Shown here piece by piece: positions 17,998 to 26,639 of a stretch of DNA of 64,000 bases (position 1 is its first letter; every line of letters starts with the position of its first letter). The translations under genes and the position numbers were made by a program. The stretch is from Alphaproteobacteria bacterium (GTDB lineage: Bacteria > Pseudomonadota > Alphaproteobacteria > Sphingomonadales > Sphingomonadaceae): contig JAFANP010000034.1 in NCBI GenBank assembly GCA_019232625.1, positions 1-64,000 of the forward strand, given 5' to 3'. The notes beneath the pieces are model-generated. The model was given only the letters and a program-made list of their open reading frames with translations. It ran no database searches and was not told the origin of the DNA.

Positions 17998-20340
17998 CTA
18001 GATCGGCCGGCCCTCGGGATCGACCAGCACCTCTCGGCGGCCGACATGATCGGGCGCGCTCACCACGCCGTCCTTCTCCATCCGCTCGATCAGCCGCGCG
18101 GCGTTGTTGTAGCCGACCCGAAGCTGGCGCTGGAGGTAGGAGGTTGAGGCCTTCTGGCTCTCCGCCACGGTCTGCACGGCCTTGCGATAGAGCTGGGCCT
18201 CCGGATCGTCCTCGCCGGTGGGCTGGCCCTCGAACATGTAGCCGCCGTCCTCCGGCTCCTCGGTGACGGCCTGGACATATTCGGGCCGGCCCTGGCCCTT
18301 CCAATGCTCGGCGACGGCGCGGACCTCCTCGTCGGAGACGAACGGCCCGTGGACGCGCGCGATCTGCTTGCCCCCGGGCATGTAGAGCATGTCGCCCTTG
18401 CCGAGCAGCTGCTCGGCGCCCTGCTCGCCCAGGATGGTGCGCGAATCGATCTTCGAGGTGACGGCGAAGGAGATGCGAGTCGGCAGGTTGGCCTTGATGA
18501 CGCCGGTGATCACGTCCACCGACGGGCGCTGCGTCGCCATGATGAGGTGGATGCCGGCGGCGCGCGCCTTCTGGGCGAGGCGCTGGATCAGGAACTCGAC
18601 CTCCTTGCCGGCGGTCATCATCAGGTCGGCGAGCTCGTCGACGATGACGACGATCTGGGGAAGGACCTCGTAGTCGAGCTCCTCCATCTCGTATTTCGGC
18701 TGCCCCGTCTCCGGATCGTAGCCGGTCTGGACCCGCCGGCCCATCGACTGGCCCTTGGCCTTCGACTCGCGCACCTTGGCGTTGAAGCTCGACAGCTGGC
18801 GCACGCCGACGGAGGCCATCATGCGATAGCGCTCCTCCATCTGCTCCACCGTCCATTTCAGGGCCCTGATGGCCTTGGCCGGCTCGGTGACCACCGGCGA
18901 GAGGAGGTGCGGGATGTCGTCGTAGATGCTCAGCTCGAGCATCTTGGGATCGATCATGATCATTTTGCACTGCTCGGGCGTAAGCCGGTAGAGCAGGGAG
19001 AGGATCATGCAGTTCAAACCGACCGACTTGCCCGAGCCGGTGGTGCCGGCGACGAGAAGGTGGGGCATCGGCGCGAGATCGGCGACCACGGGGTCGCCGG
19101 CGATGTTCTTGCCGAGCACGATCGGCAGCTGCGCCACCTGATCCTCGAACGCGTGGCTCGAGATCAGCTCCGAGAGCGCGACCATCTCGCGCTTGGGATT
19201 GGGAAGCTCGATGCCGATCACGCTGCGCCCCGGGATCGTCGCGACGCGCGCCGACAGCGCCGACATGTTGCGGGCGATGTCGTCGGCGAGCGAGATGACG
19301 CGGCTCGCCTTTATCCCGCTCGCCGGCTCGAGCTCGTACATGGTGACGACCGGCCCCGGCCGGACCTCGACGATCTCCCCTTTCACCGAGAAATCCTCGA
19401 GCACCGATTCGAGCAGGCGGGCGTTGCGCTCGAGGCTCGCCTTGTCGAGCGCCGCGTTGATCTGCGGCGGCGGCGGGGCGAGCAGCTCCAGCGGCGGAAG
19501 CTGGTAGGCGTCGCCGAGCGCCAGCGAGGCCTGGCGCTCGCGCACCGGCCGTTCGCGCGCGCGTTCGGGCGCCCGGGGCCGGTCGGCGATCAGCGTACGG
19601 GGCGGGTCGGCGGCGGCGACGACCGGCGTCCGCGCCGGGCGCTCGGCGGGATCGGGCAGCGGCTCGGCCTCGTCGCCTCCCGCCTCCCGCCGCGACGGAA
19701 GAGCGATCCTTCGCGCCGCGATCCACGCCCGCTCGTCCGCGGAAAGGGCAAGCCCGCGCCAGCACAGGAACAGGCCGCCGAGACCGAACAGTCCCAGCGC
19801 CACCATTCGCAAAGGCTGCGAGATGCCGGGCTCGCCGATCGCCCGAAGCCCCCAGTCGACCAGCTTGGCGAGCGAAAGGCCGAGGACGCCGCCCCACGCC
19901 GCGGGGAGGCCGGTGACCGTGCCGCCGACGAGAAGGCTCGCCGCGGCGCCGAGCAGGACGATTCCGCCGACGCTGAGCGCCGAGGCCCTTCCCCAGCGGC
20001 CGGCGCCGATGCCGCGGGCGATCCGAAGGCCGCTGAGCGCCACCAGGGGCAGCAGCAAAGCGGCGCCCGGCCCGAACAGGCTGAGCAGGAGGTCGGCGGT
20101 CCACGCGCCGGGCGCGCCGATCCAGTTCCTGACCGGCCCGGCGGCGGCGGTGTTGAGGGACGGATCGGTCGGGCGATAGCTGATCAGGGCGAGCGCGACG
20201 AGCAGCGCCAGCGCGCCGAGCCCGCCTCCGAGCAGAAGCGCCCAGGAGCGGCGCATGCCCTGCTTCACCCCGGAGCGCCACTGCGCCAGCTTTTCCTGCC
20301 GGGCTCCGCCCGCGATCGCCACCATGGCCCCGTGCCCCAA
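17998..20340 (-). CDS. ftsK: DNA translocase FtsK
   Basis: A 780-residue septal DNA pump that clears the terminus during division. The N-terminal 200 residues hold about four membrane segments, followed by a Pro/Arg-rich linker and the RecA-like motor with Walker A GTTGSGKSVG (lysine 438). The C-terminal gamma winged helix, which reads KOPS, spans about 705-775. Length fits the short-linker alphaproteobacterial type. The ATG at 20340 is used; a start at about 20281 is possible. Confidence 0.96.
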   Translation of the reverse strand: MGHGAMVAIAGGARQEKLAQWRSGVKQGMRRSWALLLGGGLGALALLVALALISYRPTDPSLNTAAAGPVRNWIGAPGAWTADLLLSLFGPGAALLLPLVALSGLRIARGIGAGRWGRASALSVGGIVLLGAAASLLVGGTVTGLPAAWGGVLGLSLAKLVDWGLRAIGEPGISQPLRMVALGLFGLGGLFLCWRGLALSADERAWIAARRIALPSRREAGGDEAEPLPDPAERPARTPVVAAADPPRTLIADRPRAPERARERPVRERQASLALGDAYQLPPLELLAPPPPQINAALDKASLERNARLLESVLEDFSVKGEIVEVRPGPVVTMYELEPASGIKASRVISLADDIARNMSALSARVATIPGRSVIGIELPNPKREMVALSELISSHAFEDQVAQLPIVLGKNIAGDPVVADLAPMPHLLVAGTTGSGKSVGLNCMILSLLYRLTPEQCKMIMIDPKMLELSIYDDIPHLLSPVVTEPAKAIRALKWTVEQMEERYRMMASVGVRQLSSFNAKVRESKAKGQSMGRRVQTGYDPETGQPKYEMEELDYEVLPQIVVIVDELADLMMTAGKEVEFLIQRLAQKARAAGIHLIMATQRPSVDVITGVIKANLPTRISFAVTSKIDSRTILGEQGAEQLLGKGDMLYMPGGKQIARVHGPFVSDEEVRAVAEHWKGQGRPEYVQAVTEEPEDGGYMFEGQPTGEDDPEAQLYRKAVQTVAESQKASTSYLQRQLRVGYNNAARLIERMEKDGVVSAPDHVGRREVLVDPEGRPI

Positions 20341-20443
20341 ATGTTCCGACCCAGGTTAATGCGCCCGCGGGGACTCCCCGGTCAAGCGCTTGGCGTTGCA
20401 GCTTTGCATCGGTAGGGCGGGAAAATAATCGAAAGGCGCAGCC

Positions 20444-21652
20444 ATGTTACGCGCGGACGTCATCATCCTGGGAGGAGGCCTGATCGGCCTCACCCTCGCC
20501 GTCGCCCTCGGCCGGCACGGCCTCTCGGCGATCGTCGTCGACCCGGCCGATCCGGAGACGATCGCCGCGCCGGCGTTCGATGGGCGGGCGACGGCCGTCG
20601 CAAGCGCCTCCTACCGCATGCTGGAGACGATCGGCGTCGCCGAGCGCCTGGAGGGCGGGGGCTGCCCGATCCGCGCCATCCGGGTCAGCGACGGCCTCGC
20701 CCCGGGCGGGATCCTGTTCGACGCCGCCGACGAGGACGACCCGCTCGGCATCATGTTCGAGAATAGGCGCCTGCGCGCCGCGCTCCGCGAAGCCGCGGCG
20801 GCCGCGGACGGCGTGACCCTTCTGATGCCCGCCCGCGCCGCCGAGGTGGTGCGGGACTCGGCCGGGGTGCGGGTGGCGCTGGACGACGGCCGGCTGCTCG
20901 CCGCGCCCTTGCTGGTCGGCGCCGAGGGGCGCAACTCGCCGACCCGGGAGGCGGCGGGCATAACGGTGGCGCGCTGGCGCTACGATCATGCCGCGATCGT
21001 CACCACGGTCAGCCACGAGCGGCACCACGGCAACGTCGCCTACGAGATATTCTACCCGTCCGGCCCGTTCGCGATCCTGCCGATGCTGCCCGGCACCCGA
21101 TCCGCCATCGTCTGGTCGGTCCCCGCCGGCGACGCGGCGGCGGTGATGGACCTGCCCGACCGGGCGATGGCGGCGGAGGTCGAGAAGAGGATGGGCGGCT
21201 TCCTCGGCGCGGTCGGGACGGAAGGGCCGCGCTGGAGCTACAAGCTGGGCTTCCACCATGCCGCGACGATGACCGCCGAGCGGCTGGCCCTTGCCGGCGA
21301 CGCGGCGCACGGCATCCATCCCATCGCCGGCCAGGGCCTCAATCTCGGCTTCCGCGACGCGGCGGCGCTCACCCAGGTTCTGGTGGAGGGCGCGCGGCTC
21401 GGGCTCGACCTCGGCGACGCGCAGCTTCTCGGGCGCTACCAGAGGTGGCGCAGCCTCGACACCCTGTCCGTCGCCGCCGCCACGGACGGCCTCACCCGGA
21501 TCTACGGGGTCCCGGGCCGCGCGGCCTCGGCGGTCCGCCGCTTCGGCATGGGGCTCGTCCAGCGCATCGGCCCGCTCAAGGCCCAGCTCATGGCGGAGGC
21601 GAGGGGCGAAAGCGGCGAGCTGCCGCTACTGCTGCGCGGCCTCGCTATCTAG
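20444..21652 (+). CDS. UbiH/UbiF/VisC-type FAD-dependent hydroxylase (ubiquinone biosynthesis)
   Basis: A 402-residue class A flavin monooxygenase. The FAD-binding motif is GGGLIG (10-15), and GDAAHGIHPIAGQGLNLG at about residues 285-302 is the second FAD motif shared by the ubiquinone hydroxylases. It most likely hydroxylates the aromatic ring of a ubiquinone precursor; which position (C5, C6 or C1) is not decidable here. It diverges from ftsK with a 103-base spacer, and its 3' end overlaps the convergent Trm112 gene by 27 bases. Confidence 0.9.
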   Translation: MLRADVIILGGGLIGLTLAVALGRHGLSAIVVDPADPETIAAPAFDGRATAVASASYRMLETIGVAERLEGGGCPIRAIRVSDGLAPGGILFDAADEDDPLGIMFENRRLRAALREAAAAADGVTLLMPARAAEVVRDSAGVRVALDDGRLLAAPLLVGAEGRNSPTREAAGITVARWRYDHAAIVTTVSHERHHGNVAYEIFYPSGPFAILPMLPGTRSAIVWSVPAGDAAAVMDLPDRAMAAEVEKRMGGFLGAVGTEGPRWSYKLGFHHAATMTAERLALAGDAAHGIHPIAGQGLNLGFRDAAALTQVLVEGARLGLDLGDAQLLGRYQRWRSLDTLSVAAATDGLTRIYGVPGRAASAVRRFGMGLVQRIGPLKAQLMAEARGESGELPLLLRGLAI

Positions 21653-21808
21653 GCGTCGCGCTTCCTCCGCCAGCATCACCGGAATGCCGCCGCGCACCGG
21701 ATAGGAGAGGCCCGCGGAATCGGAGACCAGCGCCTCGGCGGCCTCGTCCCGGCGGAGCGGCGTGCGCGTCAGCGGGCAGACCAGGAGGCTGTCGAGCGGG
21801 CGCGTCAC
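21626..21808 (-). CDS. Trm112 family protein
   Basis: A 60-residue Trm112/YcaR-like protein: LLVCPLTRTPL at the N-terminus and YPVRGGIPVML in the middle are the family signatures. Bacterial members are small, often with one zinc-like Cys motif, and eukaryotic Trm112 activates methyltransferases. The GTG start overlaps the stop of the LON-domain gene by four bases, and the gene ends inside the 3' end of the opposite-strand hydroxylase gene. Confidence 0.9.
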   Translation of the reverse strand: MTRPLDSLLVCPLTRTPLRRDEAAEALVSDSAGLSYPVRGGIPVMLAEEARRLDSEAAQQ

Positions 21809-22434
21809 TGCAGCGTCTCCGGCCCTTCCGCGCCGCCCGGCACCATGCGCTGGAACTGCATGAACTGGACGAGCAGCTCGCAGCGCGCGGCGATGTCCGG
21901 CGCCTCGAGCAGCGCCTGCTTCGAGCCGACGTCGAGCGGCGCGATCTGGGCGATGCCGTTGACCAGCATCTCGTCGTCGAGCTGGTGGACCGCGCTCCAG
22001 TCGACCGAATAGCCGAGGGCATCGGCATAGCGCCGCGCCTCGCGCTCCAACTCGGCGCGGTGGGCGAGGCCGAGCGGCTCCGGCTCGCCATGGTCGTCGA
22101 ACGGGCTGCGGTCGGCATCGACCTGGCGATAGAGCGTCCCGACCTCGGCCTCGCGCGCGATGCGGAAGCGGCCGAGGCCTTCGAGGACGATGTTGTAGCG
22201 CCCGTCGTCGAGCGGGTCCGCGCCGACGATCCTGCCGAGGCAGCCGACCTCGAACAAGGCGGGCGGCTCGTGCTGGTCGCGGGGCTGAACCATGCCGATG
22301 AGCCGGTCGCCGGCGAGCGCGTCGGCGACCATCGCCCGGTAGCGCGGCTCGAAGATGTGGAGCGGCAGCTGCGCGCCGGGGAACAGGATCGCCCCCGCGA
22401 GCGGGAAGACCGGGATGCGCAGCAGGGCGCCCAT
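21805..22434 (-). CDS. LON peptidase substrate-binding domain protein
   Basis: A 209-residue stand-alone LON N-terminal domain. IPVFPLAGAILFPGAQLPL followed by HIFEPRYR is the classic beginning of the domain. There is no AAA or protease part. Such proteins are widespread in alphaproteobacteria and their job is unclear, perhaps substrate or chaperone binding. The start overlaps the stop of the thioredoxin/TPR gene by one base (TGATG), suggesting a shared proteostasis function. Confidence 0.92.
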   Translation of the reverse strand: MGALLRIPVFPLAGAILFPGAQLPLHIFEPRYRAMVADALAGDRLIGMVQPRDQHEPPALFEVGCLGRIVGADPLDDGRYNIVLEGLGRFRIAREAEVGTLYRQVDADRSPFDDHGEPEPLGLAHRAELEREARRYADALGYSVDWSAVHQLDDEMLVNGIAQIAPLDVGSKQALLEAPDIAARCELLVQFMQFQRMVPGGAEGPETLQ

Positions 22435-23345
22435 CAGGTGAACAGGATCGCCGAGAGGCGCCGCCGCTGGGCCGAGGCCCAGGGGTCCTCCAGCCCGACC
22501 ACCTCCATGAACTGGAGCAGGCGCTTGCGCGCGGCGCCCTCGTTCCAGTCGCGGTCCCGGCCGATGCTCTCGAGCAGCTGGTCGGCCGCCGCGTCGCGCT
22601 CGCCCGCCGCCATCAGCGCTGCGGCAAGTTCGTAACGAGCTTCATGGTCACCCGGATCCGCCGCGATCCGCCGGTCGAGCGCCGAGGTGTCGACGCCGGG
22701 CTGCGCCACCTCGGCGAGCGCCAGCGCGGAGCGGGCGCGGGCGATCGCCGGATCCTTGTCCAGCTTGTCCGGCAGGCCCTCGAGCGCGGCGCGAGCCTCG
22801 TCGGCGCGCCCGGCCTGCGCGAGGGCCCGGACGAGGCCGGAGACGACCTCCGGATTTTCGGGCGCCATGTCGCGGATCTGCGCGAAGATGTTGGCGGCCC
22901 GCTCGGCGTCCCCGCCGGCGAGCACCTCCTCGCCCATCGCGATCAGCGGCTCGATCTCCGCCTCGAGCTGCTGCTCCTCCCCATCGACGGGCAATTGGGC
23001 GAGTATCTGGTCGAGGATGCGGGTGAGCTGCCCCTCCGTCCGCGCCGGCGTCAGATCGGCGACGATCTGCCCCTGGAAGACCGCGTAGACGGTGGGGATC
23101 GACTTGACTCGGAACTGCGCCGCGATGAGCTTGTCGGCGTCGACGTCGATCTTGACCAGCCGCACGCCGCGGCCGGCATAATCCGCCGCCACCTTCTCAA
23201 GCACCGGCCCGAGCTGCTTGCAGGGCCCGCACCATTCCGCCCAGAAATCGAGGATGACCAAGGCGTCCATCGAGGGATCGACGACATCGCGCTTGAACTT
23301 CTCGATGGCCTCCTTCTCGGCCGCGCTCATGCCCAAAGTCGCCAC
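22434..23345 (-). CDS. Thioredoxin-TPR protein (CnoX/YbbN-like)
   Basis: A 303-residue co-chaperone-like protein. An N-terminal thioredoxin fold has an intact WCGPC (38-42), unlike E. coli YbbN where the motif is altered. A C-terminal tetratricopeptide region follows (about 130-290) with alanine-rich helical repeats. Family members protect substrates from oxidation and hand them to GroEL or DnaK. GTG at 23345 is used; ATG at 23330 is an alternative. It heads the operon with the LON-domain and Trm112 genes. Confidence 0.92.
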   Translation of the reverse strand: MATLGMSAAEKEAIEKFKRDVVDPSMDALVILDFWAEWCGPCKQLGPVLEKVAADYAGRGVRLVKIDVDADKLIAAQFRVKSIPTVYAVFQGQIVADLTPARTEGQLTRILDQILAQLPVDGEEQQLEAEIEPLIAMGEEVLAGGDAERAANIFAQIRDMAPENPEVVSGLVRALAQAGRADEARAALEGLPDKLDKDPAIARARSALALAEVAQPGVDTSALDRRIAADPGDHEARYELAAALMAAGERDAAADQLLESIGRDRDWNEGAARKRLLQFMEVVGLEDPWASAQRRRLSAILFT

Positions 23346-23518
23346 ATCCGCCTCTTTTCTGTCGAATCGTCCAGGGCCCTATGTGGGATCGCGCCGCCCT
23401 CTGCCAAGTCGCGGCGCACGGCCCAATCTGGGGCTTGCCCGGTCCCGGAGCCCATGCTAGCAGCCGCCGCCTTACCTCAGCCGGCCGGCCGAATGCGCCG
23501 AACCGGCTCGACGCACGA

Positions 23519-23593
23519 GCGGGCGTAGCTCAGGGGTAGAGCACAACCTTGCCAAGGTTGGGGTCGAGGGTTCGAATCCCTTCGCCCGCTCCA
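23519..23593 (+). tRNA. tRNA-Gly (anticodon GCC)
   Basis: A 75-base cloverleaf. The acceptor stem pairs GCGGGCG with CGCCCGC, the discriminator is T and CCA is encoded. The D arm contains AGCTCAGGGGTAGAGC. The anticodon stem CAACC/GGTTG encloses TTGCCAA, giving GCC for glycine codons GGC and GGT. The T arm has GGTTCGAATCC. It stands alone between the thioredoxin/TPR operon and queC. The 170 bases upstream show no gene. Confidence 0.98.
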
Positions 23594-23604
23594 TGTCCTC
23601 CCGG

Positions 23605-24300
23605 TCAGGGCCTTCCCTCCCACGCCTTCCACCCGTTCGCCCGCAGCGCGCAGGCGGGGCAGTCGCCGCAGCCGACGCCCCAGGGATGGCGGTGCGAGCG
23701 GTCGCCGCGATAGCAGCTGTGGGTCTCGTCGCGGATCAGCTCGACGAGGGGCGCGCCTCCCAGCGCCGCCGCCATCGCCCAGGTGCCGGCCTTGTCGACC
23801 CGCATGAGGGGCGCGTGGATCTCGAACTCCGCCTCCATGCCGAGGTTCAGCGCCTGCTCCATTGCGCTCATCGTCGCGGCGCGGCAGTCGGGATAGCCGG
23901 AATAGTCGGTCTCGCAGACGCCGATCACCAGGTGCCGCGCCCCGCGGCGATAGGCGAGGGCCGCGGCAAGGGTCAGGAACAGGAGGTTGCGGCCCGGCAC
24001 GAACGTGTTGGGAAGGCCGCCCTGCTCGGCGACGATCGCCATGTCGCGCGTCAGCGACGTCTCGCTGACCTGGCCGAGCACGCCGAGGTCGAGCAGATGG
24101 TCCTCGCTGAGACGCTGGCCCCAGGCCGGAAAGCCGGTGCGGATCGCCTCCAGGAGCCGAGGCCGCACCTCGAGCTCGACCCGGTGGCGCTGGCGGTAGT
24201 CGAACCCGACCGTCTCCACCGTCGCGAAGCGGTCGAGGGCCCAGGCGAGGCAGGTCGTCGAATCCTGGCCGCCCGAGAAGAGGACGAGCGCGCGGTCCAT
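23605..24300 (-). CDS. queC: 7-cyano-7-deazaguanine synthase QueC
   Basis: A 231-residue enzyme that converts CDG to preQ0 in queuosine synthesis. The ATP PP-loop is SGGQDST near residue 9. The zinc site is the C-terminal cysteine set SCYRGD...CGDCPAC. Length is standard. The gene is last in the tight run queE-queD-queC, with one-base overlaps at each junction. It converges on tRNA-Gly; 11 bases separate the two. Confidence 0.97.
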   Translation of the reverse strand: MDRALVLFSGGQDSTTCLAWALDRFATVETVGFDYRQRHRVELEVRPRLLEAIRTGFPAWGQRLSEDHLLDLGVLGQVSETSLTRDMAIVAEQGGLPNTFVPGRNLLFLTLAAALAYRRGARHLVIGVCETDYSGYPDCRAATMSAMEQALNLGMEAEFEIHAPLMRVDKAGTWAMAAALGGAPLVELIRDETHSCYRGDRSHRHPWGVGCGDCPACALRANGWKAWEGRP

Positions 24301-24662
24301 CAGCCGCCCCGATAGGCGCAGGAATCCCCGGTCGAGTCGCGATGGACCGTGACGCGGGAGAGGCCGGGCAGATCCGGCCCGAGCCGGCGCCAGATCCAGG
24401 CGGCGAGATTCTCCAGAGTCGCCGGGCCGAGGCCGTCGACCTCGTCGAGGAAACGGTGGTCGAGCGCATCGTGGACGCCCGAGAGGGCGCGCTCGAACAG
24501 GCCAAGGTCGAGCACCATGCCGGTGGCCGGGTCCGGCTCCCCGCGCACGACCACCTCGGCGCGATAGGAATGGCCGTGGATGCGCCGGCTCGCCTCCGCC
24601 TCGACCTCACGCCGAAGGGTATGGGCCGCCTCGAAGCGGAACTGCCTCGCAAGCTCGAACAT
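24300..24662 (-). CDS. queD: 6-carboxy-5,6,7,8-tetrahydropterin synthase QueD
   Basis: A 120-residue PTPS-fold enzyme that turns dihydroneopterin triphosphate into carboxytetrahydropterin. The zinc histidines are in FEAAHTL and HGHSYRAEV, and LDHRFLD supplies a catalytic aspartate/histidine. The start at 24662 overlaps the queE stop by one base, and the stop overlaps the queC start by one base. Folate and queuosine branches share this family, but the operon fixes it as queuosine. Confidence 0.95.
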   Translation of the reverse strand: MFELARQFRFEAAHTLRREVEAEASRRIHGHSYRAEVVVRGEPDPATGMVLDLGLFERALSGVHDALDHRFLDEVDGLGPATLENLAAWIWRRLGPDLPGLSRVTVHRDSTGDSCAYRGG

Positions 24663-25294
24663 CAGCGTATGCCCAGCGTCTTGTGGGTCTGGAGGCTGAG
24701 CCGCCATTCGGGGTGGGCGAGACAATAAGCGACGGCCGCGGCGGTGTTGCGCGTCGCGTCGGGCCCGTCCATCGGCTGGAGCAGGAAATGATCGAAGGCG
24801 AGGGCGGCGAAGCGCTCCGGCTCCGCCCCCGCCTGCGGATAGACCAGCTTCAGCTCGTCGCCGGCGGTGATCGCCAGCTCGGCGCCGGCCTTCGGGCTGA
24901 CGCAGATCCAGTCGATTCCGCCCGGCGCGGGAAGCGTGCCGTTGGTCTCGACGGCGACCTCGAAGCCCCTCGCGTGGAGCGCGGCGACCAGCGCCTCGTC
25001 GGCCTGGAGCAGCGGCTCGCCCCCCGTCAGCACCGCGAGGCGGGGGCCGGGGCCGCCGCGCCATTCGCGCTCGATCGCCCCCGCCAGCGCCTCGGCCCCG
25101 GCGAAGCGGCCGCCGCCGGTGCCGTCCGTGCCGACGAAATCCGTGTCGCAGAAGGTGCAGGTCGCCGTCGCCCGGTCGCGCTCGCGTCCGGACCACAGGT
25201 TGCAGCCGGCGAAGCGGCAGAAGACCGCGGCGCGGCCGGCGTTCCGGCCCTCGCCCTGAAGCGAGTAGAAGATTTCCTTGATGGCGTAGGACAT
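24662..25294 (-). CDS. queE: 7-carboxy-7-deazaguanine synthase QueE
   Basis: A 210-residue radical SAM enzyme that contracts carboxytetrahydropterin to carboxydeazaguanine. It begins with IKEIFYSLQGEG, typical of QueE. The cluster cysteines are in the variant form CRFAGCN followed, after an insertion, by CTFCDTDF, as in the alphaproteobacterial type. LTGGEPLLQ is the SAM-binding GGE motif. The ATG at 25294 was chosen since upstream in-frame sequence runs into the FKBP promoter region. First gene of the que operon. Confidence 0.95.
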   Translation of the reverse strand: MSYAIKEIFYSLQGEGRNAGRAAVFCRFAGCNLWSGRERDRATATCTFCDTDFVGTDGTGGGRFAGAEALAGAIEREWRGGPGPRLAVLTGGEPLLQADEALVAALHARGFEVAVETNGTLPAPGGIDWICVSPKAGAELAITAGDELKLVYPQAGAEPERFAALAFDHFLLQPMDGPDATRNTAAAVAYCLAHPEWRLSLQTHKTLGIR

Positions 25295-25346
25295 GGGACT
25301 GGCGCGCCCTCTAGTCCGAAGCGGCTTTTTGCGCAAAGGTGCGGGC

Positions 25347-25808
25347 ATGTTTATTCTCGCGCTTCTCCTCGCCGCCGCCGCCACCCCCGCCAAGGCGCGG
25401 CCGGCGCCTCCGCCGCATTCCTTCATCCCCCCGGTCTCGCCGCGGGCCGTCGTCGCGACTCCGTCGGGCGTGCGCATCGAGACTCTCCGGCCCGGATCCG
25501 GCTCCAAACCGACCGTCTCGGACGAGGTGCTCGTCACCTATGAAGGCCATCTCGCCGACGGGACCCTGTTCGACGCGAGCGCCCGGCCGACCGTGTTTCC
25601 GGTGAACGCGGTGGTGCCCGGCTTCGCGGAGGCGCTTCAGCTCATGCGGAAGGGCGGCCGCTACCGGATCTGGATTCCCGGCCCCCTGGCTTACGGTGCC
25701 CAAGGCATTCCGGGCGTGATCCCGCCCAACGCGGAGCTCGAGTTCATCGTCACGCTCGTCGACCTGCGGGCCGCTCAGGCTCCGCCGCAACCCGCTCCCG
25801 CCGGCTGA
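25347..25808 (+). CDS. Secreted FKBP-type peptidyl-prolyl isomerase
   Basis: A 153-residue protein. The N-terminal 17 residues form a signal peptide (MFILALLLAAAATPAKA), which is why I start at 25347 rather than further upstream. A proline-rich linker is followed by an FKBP domain (about 55-140) with VLVTYEGHLADGTLFDAS, then VVPGFAEALQLMRKGG and a final LEFIVTLVDL. It probably works in the periplasm as a folding catalyst. It diverges from queE, and its stop is only three bases before a general-stress promoter match. Confidence 0.92.
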   Translation: MFILALLLAAAATPAKARPAPPPHSFIPPVSPRAVVATPSGVRIETLRPGSGSKPTVSDEVLVTYEGHLADGTLFDASARPTVFPVNAVVPGFAEALQLMRKGGRYRIWIPGPLAYGAQGIPGVIPPNAELEFIVTLVDLRAAQAPPQPAPAG

Positions 25809-25810
25809 GG

Positions 25811-25835
25811 GGAACGCTTCGCTCCCGGCCCCGTT
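25811..25835 (+). promoter_or_regulatory. Putative EcfG (general stress sigma) promoter before the NTase gene
   Basis: GGAAC at 25811-25815 and CGTT at 25832-25835 are separated by 16 bases, an exact match to the alphaproteobacterial general-stress consensus GGAAC-N16/17-CGTT. It occupies the 36-base gap between the FKBP stop and the ATG at 25845. Only nine bases separate the -10 from the start codon, so the message would be leaderless or nearly so. Chance matches of this motif are expected about once in a window this size, so position is the main support. Confidence 0.55.
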
Positions 25836-25844
25836 CACCGAGGC

Positions 25845-26639
25845 ATGAGCAACCTCCTCGACGCCGTCGATTCCTCAAAGTTCGAGCCGCCGCCCGACGC
25901 GGTCGACTTCTATGTCGAAAGCCTGAAGCTGCTGAAGGAATCGGGCATACCGTTCCTTCTTTCCGGCACCTATGCGCTGGCCTGCTTCACCGGAATCACC
26001 CGGCCGACCAAGGACCTCGACGTCTTCTGCAAGCCGTCCGACGCGCCGCGCATCCTCGCCTTCTTCAAGGAGCGGGGCTACGGGATCGAGGTCGAGGACG
26101 TCCGCTGGATCGGCAAGGTCTGGCAGGGCGAGCATTTCTTCGACGTCATCTTCAACATCTCCTCGGCCTCCATCCCGATCACGGACGAGTGGTTCCAGGA
26201 CGCCTATGAGGCGGAGGTCTACGGAACGACGGTGCGGGTGACGCCGCCGACCCACTTCATCCTCTCGAAGCTCTTCCTCCAGACCCGCTACCGCTACGAC
26301 GGAGCGGACATCGTGCACGCCATCCTGATCAAGCACGAGGAGATCGACTGGAAGTGGCTGCTCTCCTCGATGGAGCTTTATTGGGAGGTGCTGCTCATCA
26401 ACATCCTCAACTTCAGGTTCGTCTATCCCACCGAGCGCGACCTGATCCCGCGTTGGCTCTACGACGAGCTGCTGGAGCGCCTCAGGAACCAGGACGAGAT
26501 GCCGCCGGCCTCGATCAAGATTTGCCGCGGGCGCCTGATCAGCCCGACGGACTATGTGGTCGACGTAACCGAATGGGGCTTCGCCGACGTCGTCGGCAAG
26601 GGAGTGGACGAGAAGCATGAACGACCCCAGCACCACTGA
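25845..26639 (+). CDS. Nucleotidyltransferase-fold protein (Pol-beta-like), unknown substrate
   Basis: A 264-residue soluble protein with a minimal nucleotidyltransferase core. SGTYAL (40-45) gives the GS/GT motif, KDLDVF places two metal-binding aspartates at D57 and D59, and D100 in FFDVIF is a fitting third acid, so the site looks intact. The rest is helical and ends in a conserved-looking region around YPTERDLIPRW. There is no HEPN partner; the next gene is a metallophosphoesterase whose start lies 23 bases inside this gene. The family is broad (antibiotic, tRNA, toxin or protein AMP-transferases), so substrate is unknown. Confidence 0.75.
   Translation: MSNLLDAVDSSKFEPPPDAVDFYVESLKLLKESGIPFLLSGTYALACFTGITRPTKDLDVFCKPSDAPRILAFFKERGYGIEVEDVRWIGKVWQGEHFFDVIFNISSASIPITDEWFQDAYEAEVYGTTVRVTPPTHFILSKLFLQTRYRYDGADIVHAILIKHEEIDWKWLLSSMELYWEVLLINILNFRFVYPTERDLIPRWLYDELLERLRNQDEMPPASIKICRGRLISPTDYVVDVTEWGFADVVGKGVDEKHERPQHH

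Noticed and set aside
18304-20415. 703-codon reading frame on the plus strand across ftsK
   Set aside because: Antisense shadow of ftsK with no recognisable domain; ftsK on the minus strand is complete with Walker A and the gamma domain.
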